64,000 nucleotides of DNA from Nitrosospira sp. Is2 (GTDB lineage: Bacteria; Pseudomonadota; Gammaproteobacteria; Burkholderiales; Nitrosomonadaceae), in assembly GCF_033095785.1 (NCBI RefSeq), contig NZ_CP137134.1:124001-188000 (forward strand). Reading direction: 5' to 3'. The notes below the pieces were generated by a model that was not told the DNA's origin, did not search any database, and saw only the letters and a program-made list of their open reading frames with translations. The number at the start of each line of letters is the position of its first letter. Within the stretch, counting starts at the first letter, position 1. The translations under genes were made by a program, and so were the position numbers. Of this stretch, positions 53,304 through 60,854 are shown one piece after another.

Positions 53304-53745
53304 TTAGGCTTTAAGTAGCTCAATAATGTAGATTCCAGACGCCAACAAACCCAGCCCGGTACGCACAGCGTGGAGTTTTCCCCCACTTTTCGAGCAGCGC
53401 TCGGGTTTCATCCGACGCGAGGTCACGTCCGGGAATCAGAAGCTGATGGTTCGTGGGCATGATTACAAGAAATGTGAATGGCACGACCAAGCCAATAAGA
53501 ACTGCCCCAATAAACCACATGATGCCGCCATCGAGCAACCAAGCGGACACCCCGGCGCTGAAACTCATGATAGCCAGTGGAGCTTGCATCATTGTTGCCC
53601 GTTTATAGCTGGGCGCCCAAACCGTAACGGCAGTCTTTGTATCGCAGCCCATCCGTGCCGGGTGCTCAACAAGACTGATGTAGAGCGCGGCACCGGCAAA
53701 AACGGTACAGCAAAAAACAGCGACGAATTGCGCGGCGTGCAACAT
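53304..53745 (-). pseudogene. DUF1772 membrane protein with 3' frameshift
   Basis: The frame from 53745 encodes a DUF1772 (anthrone-oxygenase-like) membrane protein with four helices up to LLEKWGK. At about 53383-53388 (TGGGGGAAAACTCC) one extra A shifts the frame; removing it restores LHAVRTGLGLLASGIYIIEL and a stop at 53304, the normal family end. So the gene is either frameshifted or a sequencing slip at a homopolymer. As read, the product ends at 53320 with TPRCAYRAG. Confidence 0.8.
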
Positions 53746-54132
53746 CTCAATACCTGTTCATGATTGATTGGCATAAATGACCTGCCCATGACAGCACCCC
53801 GGTGGCGGTCCTTACGTCGCATAAATAACTAATGTAAACGGCAAATGAATTTAGTTCTCTATTACGGAATCCATGGCAATGCCAGCGCATTTCACAACTT
53901 TTTAAGGAAGACGTGCTAGAAGACTAGTACAGTTCGCGAAATGGTCATACCTGGCAAGAAGGAAAATGTTGTGCTTCAGTTTGCTTGCGTACATTATTCG
54001 ATTATGAAATTTGCGAACATCAGAGCCGCGACATGCCTGCTGACTACTCATCGAGGCTTCCGCTGAGTGGACGGCCTCCTAGGTAACCCGTTTTTTTGCA
54101 GTCTATATAGGATTTTTATATAGGAAACGCCG
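53746..54132. other. Intergenic region, no gene seen
   Basis: About 390 bases. The right end resembles the leader of the other EFDKWLE gene (ATAGGAA...CCG before ATG). Confidence 0.4.
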
Positions 54133-54324
54133 ATGAAAAAACCAAAAGGTATTGACGCGTTGGGATACAAGGCAAAAGAATTCGATAAATGGCTGGAAAA
54201 AAGAACCAGCAAAATTCTTAAGCGCACGCTCAAAATGCAGCGGCTGGCTAAAGAGGAATTGCCTGCCTGGATCAACGGTTCCGAACGCCTTCCGCTGGAC
54301 GAGAATTTCCAAACGCGCCCATAA
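54133..54324 (+). CDS. EFDKWLE small protein, copy 2
   Basis: A 63-aa protein, MKKPKGIDALGYKAKEFDKW then LEKRTSKILKRT and a basic-acidic tail. Close relative of the gene at 31455-31655 (also orientation-independent similarity in the leader, with AGGAA before the start). Located just left of the second WYL locus. Confidence 0.65.
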   Translation: MKKPKGIDALGYKAKEFDKWLEKRTSKILKRTLKMQRLAKEELPAWINGSERLPLDENFQTRP

Positions 54325-54329
54325 ACGCG

Positions 54330-54420
54330 ACATAGCCTGACTCATCTTCATACCACTGCCCGTCAAACTCGTTGCCACGGGCTTCCGTAAATGAAAAAAC
54401 CGCCAAAAGGCGGACTCAAC
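54330..54420 (-). pseudogene. Frameshifted start of the EFDGQ gene and hairpin, WYL locus 2
   Basis: The minus strand repeats the EFDGQ...DE start seen at 51.7 kb but the frame from its GTG is shifted; a hairpin CCGCC-TTTT-GGCGG with T run follows at 54395-54416. Together with the WYL gene this makes the whole 51.70-52.30 kb block a degraded duplicate of 54.33-54.91 kb. Confidence 0.6.
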
Positions 54421-54513
54421 TATGACCTAACACGAATTCTCTATTGCGTCAAATGTTATTTTTTTTCGCATTGCTGGGTTAATATTTCTTCAAATATTCC
54501 GTAGGAAATGGAT

Positions 54514-54876
54514 ATGTTTGAAACAATAAAATCAAAAAATCGGACAGGCCCAGCTCCGCGTAGAACAGACTTGGAAACCACGCTATGCGAGGCCATCCGT
54601 AGCAAAACAAGAGTTCGACTTCACTACAAAAACGAGGGCCACTTTCGGACGTTTGAACCTTACATTATCTACGAATCAGCGGGAAGAATTCTCGTGGCTG
54701 GAGTGCAGATCAAGGATGACTCTAGAACGCTATCCACGTCTGGGTGGCAGGAGTTTGAGGTTGATCGGGTTAACACGATCCTTCGCATCCGAGAAACCTT
54801 TAGACCCGACCCCGAATTCAGTCCCTTCAGGGCCAAATTCGGCAAGAATGTGATCTGCGTCGTTGACCGCATTTAG
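54514..54876 (+). CDS. Single WYL-domain protein, copy 2
   Basis: About 120 aa. ATG 54514 (internal Met3 of the open frame) has AGGAA at the right distance. WYL core RVRLHYKNEGHFRTFEPYII, then GRILVAGVQIKDDSR and FEVDRVNTILRIRETF. It keeps WQEF, which copy 1 has lost. Same arrangement as copy 1: hairpin upstream and an antisense frame at the 3' end (LLEYLNAVNDAD). Confidence 0.78.
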   Translation: MFETIKSKNRTGPAPRRTDLETTLCEAIRSKTRVRLHYKNEGHFRTFEPYIIYESAGRILVAGVQIKDDSRTLSTSGWQEFEVDRVNTILRIRETFRPDPEFSPFRAKFGKNVICVVDRI

Positions 54877-55026
54877 ATATTCCAGCAATCGTCTCAACCA
54901 TAAGTCGCCGATGGCAAGTGGGGTCCTCTTGGTGGGACGCAAGCGAACCCGAGCGCGTCTCGCCGATCACCCGCCGAGGAACACGTCCGAAGCCATAGAG
55001 GGGATCATGCTGTCCTCCAACGTTGC

Positions 55027-56406
55027 TCACGCAACGGGTTCCAGTTTGGACAAGGCGGTGGGGAGATATTCCGCAACCGTCGGATGAATGTGCATTGCGC
55101 GCTGCACTACCGTATACGGCGCCTTCGCATACATGACGTCCAGCAAAACGTGAATTACTTCATCGCCTCCGGTGCCAAGAATCGCAGCACCCAAAATATG
55201 TTTTGTTTCCGCATCAACAGAGATTTTGATGAAACCTTGTGTCTCACCTTTCTCAACGGCGCGACTCACTCCGCTCATCGGAAGTTTCGTAGCAAGTACA
55301 GGGCGCCTGGACTTCCGTATTTCGGCGTCCGTCATGCCGCATCGTCCTAACGGTGGATCTGTAAACAAAGCGTACGCCTGGATCCGGTCTGACACGCGGC
55401 GATGGTTTGAGTCGAGGAGATTATCGGCGACGATCTCATAGTCGTTATAGGAAGTATGTGTAAAGGCGCCGCGGCCGTTGCAGTCGCCCAGGGCCCAGAT
55501 GCCGGGCACGTTTGTTTGCAGTTGATCGTCAACGATGATGTAACCGCGTTGGTCGGTCGCAACGCCGGCCCGGTCGAGACCCAGGTCGTTCGTGTTGGGA
55601 GTACGTCCCACCGCTAGAAGAACGTGAGTGCCTACTACTTCCGGCGGACCTTCGTCGCATTCCATACCAACTGCGATACGACTGTCACGCTTGGCCAATG
55701 ATATACATTTCGCATCCGTCCGAATCCTTATCCCCTCCATCTCCAGGATTTCACGCACAGCGTCGGAAACATCTTCGTCTTCACGTCCAATCAGGCGCGG
55801 TCCCTTCTCTACTATCGTGACTTCGCTCCCGAAACGGCGATACATCTGAGCGAATTCCAACCCAACATAACTTCCGCCGACGATGACAAGATGCTCCGGC
55901 AAGAAGCCGATATCCATCATTGAGGAGTTTGTGAGAAATGGTGCCTCGTGAATCCCCGGCATCGCGGGAACAGAGGCGCGCCCGCCGACGTTGATGAAAA
56001 CTTTGTCAGCTTGCAGCACCTCATCGTTGACTACCACCGTGTGGGACGACTGAAAGCGGGCATGACCTTGGATGACCGTGCAATTCTTCAGTCCTCGCAA
56101 CCATTCCTCGACGGCCTTGCTCGACCGTCCGGAAACTTCATCCTTGCGCGCTTTGACGCGTTTCATATCAACTCGCACATCGCCATTGCCAACAAAACCA
56201 TACTCGGCGCCGCGGCGAGCAACATGCGCTGCGTACGCGCTGGCGACGAGCGTCTTTGTCGGGATACATCCCGTGTTAACACATGTGCCGCCAAACTTGG
56301 AGCGTTCAATAATGGCGACAGTCATGCCCGCGGCCGCAAACCGCGCCGCCAAAGACGGGCCCGCCTGGCCGGTCCCGATGATGATTGCATCGAAATGCCG
56401 CGACAC
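55027..56406 (-). CDS. FAD-dependent pyridine-nucleotide disulfide oxidoreductase
   Basis: A 459-aa class I oxidoreductase similar to mercuric reductase and lipoamide dehydrogenase. FAD-binding AIIIGTGQAGPSLAARFA (7-24), redox-active Cys42 and Cys47 in GGTCVNTGCIPTK, NAD-binding HLVIVGGSYVGLEFAQMY, FAD signature GIWALGDCNGRG, and the C-terminal dimer motif HIHPTVAEYLP with the catalytic His-Glu. No HMA domain and no vicinal C-terminal Cys pair as in MerA, so the substrate is open. No mer or other metal genes are adjacent. Confidence 0.9.
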   Translation of the reverse strand: MSRHFDAIIIGTGQAGPSLAARFAAAGMTVAIIERSKFGGTCVNTGCIPTKTLVASAYAAHVARRGAEYGFVGNGDVRVDMKRVKARKDEVSGRSSKAVEEWLRGLKNCTVIQGHARFQSSHTVVVNDEVLQADKVFINVGGRASVPAMPGIHEAPFLTNSSMMDIGFLPEHLVIVGGSYVGLEFAQMYRRFGSEVTIVEKGPRLIGREDEDVSDAVREILEMEGIRIRTDAKCISLAKRDSRIAVGMECDEGPPEVVGTHVLLAVGRTPNTNDLGLDRAGVATDQRGYIIVDDQLQTNVPGIWALGDCNGRGAFTHTSYNDYEIVADNLLDSNHRRVSDRIQAYALFTDPPLGRCGMTDAEIRKSRRPVLATKLPMSGVSRAVEKGETQGFIKISVDAETKHILGAAILGTGGDEVIHVLLDVMYAKAPYTVVQRAMHIHPTVAEYLPTALSKLEPVA

Positions 56407-56447
56407 GAGACACCTCCGTTAAGGAAGATCGCAGGCCAACTTAGGCC

Positions 56448-56515
56448 AGCGCATCAATGCAGTGGTCGCCGGAGCGCCGCCGCTGACGACGATCATGTCG
56501 TAGTCGTTCACTGAG
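56448..56515 (-). pseudogene. Truncated start of a second flavin oxidoreductase
   Basis: Directly after the VOC gene (GTGA overlap) GTG starts NDYDMIVVSGGAP, the classic N-terminus of dihydrolipoamide/NADPH oxidoreductases (nDYDvIVlGGGaPGEHCAGALAE). The family continues in another frame as SGDHCIDALA and ends. Only the first 20 residues remain. Confidence 0.6.
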
Positions 56516-57194
56516 ACGGCTCGTTGCCGGACAGCTCGCGCACCATGTACTCGGCGTACCAGTCCGGCCAGTTCTTGTTGGGTTGCCCCGTGCGCGCTTC
56601 GTGCTGTCCGTGCGCGGCCGCCGCACGCCGCAGCGCGCTAGCCAGATCGTTCGCCGACGCGAAGGTCGTCGTCGCGGGGTCGACGCGACCGGGCAGCCGC
56701 GTTGTGACCTCCTGGAACAACCAGCCGTTGCCGTCCGGATCGCAGAACGAGGCGAACGAGCGGTAGCTGCGATGATCGGGATCCGGACCCCTGACCCGGA
56801 GCCGACCAAACAGGTACGGCTCGTCCGTGCCAGCGGACACGCCGGCGGCGTCGTGGAACACGTCACTGATCTCCACGCCGCGACCGAGCAGCTCGGCGAG
56901 GGCGGCCGCGATATCGGAGACGACCAGGTACAGACCCTGGGCGGAGCCGGGCGCCGCGGCGGTGACGTTCTTGCCGAAAATGATCGAGCATCCGGAGCCA
57001 GGCGGCGTAAATTGAATCACGCGGTCGTCTTTACCGCTGACGAAATCGGCGTCGAGCCGCCACCCAAGCCTCCCGTAGAACTCCTCCGCGCGGTCGACAT
57101 CCGAGACAGGGATGACGACGATCTCGAACTTCATGTCTACTTTCGCGACGCCGGTCGGGTCGTTACCGTAGATTTCAGTCTGCGCATTTGCCAT
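56508..57194 (-). CDS. VOC-family protein, GC-rich
   Basis: A 228-aa protein from ATG 57194 behind GGAGGAAAG. The VOC domain covers about residues 22-170: MKFEIVVIPVSDVDRAEEFY, GSGCSIIFG, and FCDPDGNGWLFQEV. A C-terminal helical part (ALRRAAAAHGQHEARTGQPN) ends WYAEYMVRELSG. Codon use is strongly GC-biased, unlike the neighbours, and the type is common in actinobacteria, so transfer is likely. It was probably followed by the oxidoreductase whose start survives at 56448-56515. Confidence 0.85.
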   Translation of the reverse strand: MANAQTEIYGNDPTGVAKVDMKFEIVVIPVSDVDRAEEFYGRLGWRLDADFVSGKDDRVIQFTPPGSGCSIIFGKNVTAAAPGSAQGLYLVVSDIAAALAELLGRGVEISDVFHDAAGVSAGTDEPYLFGRLRVRGPDPDHRSYRSFASFCDPDGNGWLFQEVTTRLPGRVDPATTTFASANDLASALRRAAAAHGQHEARTGQPNKNWPDWYAEYMVRELSGNEPSQ

Positions 57195-57546
57195 GTTCTT
57201 TCCTCCGCTGTGTTTTAACAGTGAATTAAGATCGGTCATGCCTACGCCATCTGGGCCCGATGATGAAGGCATGCTCCTGCCCGTTGTCAGTCGTCGCGGA
57301 TCGCCCTACCACCTGCCCTGCGTCGTTGATCCCGTAAGCCTCGCTACGGTTCCCACCGAGTGTGCCGAGGTCGGACATGCCAGCAGTGAACGTTTATCAG
57401 ATCCTCCGCCAAAGATCACGACAAGGGTGATCAGCGTGTTTTCTATTTTCCAGTATAGTTATGAATCTGCTGATCACACTTGCGGCGGTGCCAAAAAGCC
57501 GAAATTTGCAACTACATGAAAGGAAATGGTTGACTTCATGGAAGCG

Positions 57547-57586
57547 CTAACCCAGCAAACCCTGGAACATGGGTAGGCTGGGTTAG
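57547..57586. repeat. Extragenic inverted repeat
   Basis: Exact 10-base arms CTAACCCAGC/GCTGGGTTAG around an inner CCC...GGG. It resembles in sequence the GGGTTA...TAACCC elements at 15.5 and 16.0 kb. Confidence 0.5.
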
Positions 57587-57631
57587 GAAATATTAGGCTG
57601 GGCAGCCGTAGAAACAACGTCAACTAGGGTA

Positions 57632-57655
57632 CCAGCGGCTTTCGCCGCTGGTTTT
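57632..57655 (+). terminator. Possible terminator
   Basis: 8-base stem CCAGCGGC/GCCGCTGG with a TTTC loop and four T. It has no clear upstream + strand gene. Confidence 0.45.
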
Positions 57656-57790
57656 GGCGCTGTGGAGGCTAAAGAAGAGCAGTCAATTCCGCGTGGAACG
57701 CCAATGTGCGTAGCAAGGTAATGCTAATTTCAGCGAAATTTCCGCAATAGGCTCCCCTCTTTGAAGAGGTAGAGTATCAGATCGACGCGG

Positions 57791-58504
57791 TCAGATGAGC
57801 TTGCGGCGGTTCGCGGCGAGGCCGACGAGACCGGCGAGCAACAGCCAGCCCGTCGCGGGGAGCGGCACGGGGACCGCCAAGGAACTGGGGTCGGTGTCGC
57901 CATACGTGGCCCAGGAAGGCGAATTGATATTGTAGCTGACTCGGCCGTAGGTGAAGTCCAGCGCCAGGAAGAGATCGCCTGCGAATTCCTTAGCAAGGTT
58001 CAGCGTGAAGCTTGAAGTGCCGCGATTCGACGCGTTGGCGGCGTTCCACGGGTTGTAGGTAACGTCAAAATAGCCGGCGAGAAGATCCTGGCTGCCACGA
58101 ACCTTTCCATCGCCCTGATCGACATAGTAGGAGCCGGAAAACGGCGCATAGCTGTAGTAGATGGCGCCGCCGCCGTTTTCATAGGCGCCAGGGCTATAGG
58201 GTCCGGTCAGTGAGAAATCAAAAACGATGGATGTTGCGCCCGGCACCAGGCCGGAGAACTTGAAGATGTCGAGTCGATCGCCGCCCATCCACTCGGGTGC
58301 GCCCGTGCCCGTAACGCCGGTCGTGCCGCTGGCAACGACGGTCGGCGAAACCCATTTATTGGAGAAATTGCCGCCAGCCTCGTGCAGGATAGGGATAGCT
58401 TCTGCGGCGGGGGCCGTGATAGAGGTGGCACAAACCAGCACCGCAACGTAGAGTTTCCGAACTGACATCGCTGCAACGGAAGTTAAAAAGCTTTGTTTCT
58501 TCAT
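57791..58504 (-). CDS. VPLPA-CTERM exported protein
   Basis: A 237-aa protein, start behind GAGGGACAC. A signal peptide (VAVLVCATSITAPAAEA) precedes a beta-rich Gly/Ser/Tyr-rich part. The C-terminus is the VPLPA-CTERM variant of the exosortase signal: VPLPATGWLLLAGLVGLAAN plus RRKLI. Unknown role, probably extracellular. Confidence 0.88.
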   Translation of the reverse strand: MKKQSFLTSVAAMSVRKLYVAVLVCATSITAPAAEAIPILHEAGGNFSNKWVSPTVVASGTTGVTGTGAPEWMGGDRLDIFKFSGLVPGATSIVFDFSLTGPYSPGAYENGGGAIYYSYAPFSGSYYVDQGDGKVRGSQDLLAGYFDVTYNPWNAANASNRGTSSFTLNLAKEFAGDLFLALDFTYGRVSYNINSPSWATYGDTDPSSLAVPVPLPATGWLLLAGLVGLAANRRKLI

Positions 58505-58850
58505 GTGTCCCTCTTGGTTTTTATACTATTACTACTAAAACCCAAACAGCACTAATCACCCCTATATCTTACTCATTTTGATAGCTCAGCCTATTGGACT
58601 AAGGTACACCAGAGAGAAGAGGTGTTACGTTTGTCCCGGCATCCGAACTTGCATTTCCTCAACTTGTGCCGAAAATTTCCAGGGAGGAATGGGCAGCATT
58701 ACGCCGCATCCCAAACCCCCACCTGCTACGATTAGCGGCTTCTTCCACCTTACAGGTACGGGGCCGTGTGCTATTGAATCCCTAGTAGCTTGTAATGGAA
58801 CGGCGACCCTGTCCTAACCTGCTCCTGATTGGCGTCCTGCCCCTACACCG
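58505..58850. other. Intergenic region, no gene seen
   Basis: About 345 bases upstream of the recombinase remnant. Short frames only. Confidence 0.35.
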
Positions 58851-58853
58851 TCT

Positions 58854-59075
58854 TTGCTCCTCGCTGGCGCTATTGCGGAGAAGTTGTCGCTGGGCACATG
58901 GTTGGAACGTGCACCGCGGAAAGGAAGACCGGTCTCAGGGTCGCAGACGGCCAAGGGAGGATTGGATATCCAGAGGGATACGCATCCAGCAATAATCACG
59001 GAAGCGGAGGCAGAGGCAATTCTCGCAAAGCGAGATAGCAAGAAAGCTGAGCGAGCGAGCCGAGTCCGCGTGCCC
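58854..59075 (+). pseudogene. Large serine recombinase fragment, central part
   Basis: A plus-strand frame reads IQRDTHPAIITEAEAEAILA then KRDSKKAERASR, the typical recombinase-domain segment after the catalytic resolvase domain (tHpaIis-eefe.v...). The resolvase domain and the zinc ribbon are missing. The remaining C-terminal part appears at 60.05-60.58 kb. Confidence 0.65.
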
Positions 59076-59299
59076 GATTCGCCGGTTGGCACGCTTGGCA
59101 GTGAGCATTGCGGCTAGCGCCGCTTTCTCGCGTTCGGCTACGGCGATTGAAATTGACTCGACACCCTTACGCACCCCCTCGATGTCCGTAGCCCAGCGGT
59201 CATTTGCCGCACTCAGGATCGAATTACGCGCGTCGACGTCCTTTTTCTGGGACCGGACCAGCGCGATCTCCGCGCCGTCCTTCCAGTCTTTAACTATCT
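59070..59299 (-). pseudogene. Phage lysis/spanin-like fragment
   Basis: On the minus strand from about 59299 a frame reads VKDWKDGAEIALVRSQKKDV, SAANDRWATDIEGVRKGV and AVAEREKAALAAMLTAKRAN, a helical pattern resembling phage Rz-like or other lysis accessory proteins. It has no start and merges into the antisense of the recombinase fragment near 59070. Confidence 0.4.
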
Positions 59300-59406
59300 A
59301 GCGGCCACCGAAACCAATAACTAATAGTGCACCCGCCAAAAATAACTGCAAACATTTATAGGCTTTCTATAATTATTCGATATAAATACGCAAGAAAGGT
59401 ATGCCA

Positions 59407-59598
59407 ATGCCCCGCTTTGCTATATACGTCCGGACCGAGGACGGCACAATCTGGCGACATCATGAAATCGCACATCAGTTGCCCGGCTTCCTGGACCATC
59501 CTTACGTCCATGAAGAAGCGCTTGTCGGATGGCCCGAAGCCAAAGTCTTATGGGCGGAAGAAACAGGTCCAACAATGGGTTTGGCGCCGGTAGATTGA
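59407..59598 (+). CDS. GWPE-motif small protein, copy 8
   Basis: A 63-aa copy of the small family, the shortest. Start ATG 59407 lies seven bases after AAAGG; an ATG six bases earlier is too close. It reads MPRFAIYVRTEDGTIWRHHE, then PYVHEEALVGWPEAKVLW and GPTMGLAPVD, ending right after the block. This defines the minimal family protein. Copy 9 follows 115 bases downstream. Confidence 0.82.
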   Translation: MPRFAIYVRTEDGTIWRHHEIAHQLPGFLDHPYVHEEALVGWPEAKVLWAEETGPTMGLAPVD

Positions 59599-59712
59599 TA
59601 GTCAAGCATCCGCGTCAGCGGGTACCGGAATCGAACACTTTTCCCTCTGAAGTAAATATGAGAAGCTTCAAAGGTTTCACAAACTGTGCGTCTACTGCGC
59701 GCCGAAAGGGTC

Positions 59713-59958
59713 ATGCTTAGCTACGTTCTATATTCGCGAACCGCTGAAGGACAAATCGAGCGATTACCTGCTATGGTTTATAAATGCCCCCACTGCGCAG
59801 CCGATGCACCTGATCCGTTTTCATGCCCCGATAACGACATAAACCGATATGTGCACGAAGAAGAACTCGTCGGTTGGCCAGAGCCAAAAGTTTTTTGGGA
59901 AAAAAAGATCGGTCTCAGCGTAGGCATCGCGCCACGTTACCAGCAATCCACAGCCTAA
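59713..59958 (+). CDS. GWPE-motif small protein, copy 9
   Basis: An 81-aa copy with AAAGGG two bases before ATG 59713. It reads MLSYVLYSRTAEGQIERLPA, then a longer, Cys-rich linker (KCPHCAADAPDPFSCPDND), then RYVHEEELVGWPEPKVFW and GLSVGIAPRYQ. The linker has CxxC and a third Cys, absent elsewhere in the family. Tandem with copy 8 and lying between two halves of a broken serine recombinase. Confidence 0.82.
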   Translation: MLSYVLYSRTAEGQIERLPAMVYKCPHCAADAPDPFSCPDNDINRYVHEEELVGWPEPKVFWEKKIGLSVGIAPRYQQSTA

Positions 59959-60003
59959 CTAAGGCTGAGCTTATTTCTGGCTCCATCCTCCCTAAACATC
60001 CAT

Positions 60004-60029
60004 AAAAAAAACCCGCTCGGCGGCGGGTT
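60004..60029 (-). terminator. Terminator, minus strand
   Basis: On the minus strand AACCCGC-cgccga-GCGGGTTTTTTTT: six-base stem and eight T. It lies after copy 9 and before the recombinase C-terminal fragment; a matching leftward gene is not evident. Confidence 0.6.
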
Positions 60030-60050
60030 AATTCTAAGCCGGCTATTCCA

Positions 60051-60626
60051 ATGTCACGCATAACCGTGTCTATTCACGGTAAACGCAGCATCAAAGCCAA
60101 GCGAACTGACTCGGAAGTGCTGGCTCATGTCTGTGCCAATCTGCAATCCGAGGCATTTATCAAGTCTGTGACTGCGAGCGCAAGGAAATCAGCAAGGCTA
60201 ACTGATGATGATGCAGAAGGGGAAACACTACGATCGGAACTAAAACGCCTTGACGCAAAGATCAGTCGCTTATCGGATGTGCTATCGGAAACTACTGCCG
60301 CCGAAACTCTTATCAATAAAATTGAAGAATTCGCAAATCAGCGTGATACGCTTAACAATTAGCTTGCCGCTCTGGAAATAGCGCGAAGGCAGTCTAAGGC
60401 TATGAGCCAGATTAGGGAATCGGACGTGAAGGACATGCTTGCGGAGATTGCCGACAATTTGTCGGAGCTTGAGCGTGATGCGTTGAAGGATCTTCTGCGC
60501 GGTCTTATCGAGCGGATCACGCTCGACCTTTCCGAGTTAGCCTATTGTATTCATTACAAAATTAAGCTTCTAACAGAGGAATTAGTGGCGTCCCCAAGGG
60601 GATTCGAACCCCTGTACTCACCGTGA
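60051..60626 (+). pseudogene. Large serine recombinase fragment, C-terminal part
   Basis: Reads ISR-like HGKRSIKAKRTDSEVLAHV, then the coiled coil LRSELKRLDAKISRLSDVLS, typical of the C-terminal domain of large serine recombinases. An in-frame TAG at 60360-60362 interrupts it; the same frame resumes as LAALEIARRQSKAMSQIRES and DALKDLLRGLIERITLDL. The frame then runs straight into the tRNA-Glu antisense (EELVASPRGFEPLYSP). The catalytic domain is gone, so the enzyme is dead. Confidence 0.75.
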
Positions 60627-60661
60627 AAGGGTGATGTCCTAGGCCACTAGACGATGGGGAC
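60586..60661 (-). tRNA. tRNA-Glu (TTC)
   Basis: A 76-base tRNA with encoded CCA. Acceptor stem GTCCCC/GGGGAC, anticodon TTC in the loop of CCCTTTCACGG, T-arm GGTTCGAATCC. The recombinase fragment abuts its 3' end, so it probably was the attachment site. It lies downstream of gltX. Confidence 0.97.
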
Positions 60662-60705
60662 TGAGGGACTTTTGACCGTCTTCAGTCTGTTACTTGCCAG
60701 ATTGC

Positions 60706-60781
<76 letters not shown>

Positions 60782-60854
60782 GGCAAAATGAACGCGAATT
60801 ATACTGAGCCGTCCTGTTGCAGTCAATGTAAAGCAGCACGACGGCATTAACGCC

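Larger units (their letters stand above)
57195..57790. other. Intergenic region with two hairpins
   Basis: About 600 bases. 57547-57586 has exact arms CTAACCCAGC and GCTGGGTTAG; 57632-57655 has CCAGCGGC-TTTC-GCCGCTGG followed by TTTT, a plausible + strand terminator. No gene is supported. Confidence 0.5.

Noticed and set aside
55027..56406. Mercuric reductase (merA)
   Set aside because: Redox Cys pair fits, but no HMA domain, no C-terminal vicinal Cys pair and no mer genes nearby.
59600..59640. Possible tRNA remnant (GGTACCGGAATCGAAC)
   Set aside because: Resembles a T-arm on the minus strand but no acceptor, D or anticodon arm can be folded.
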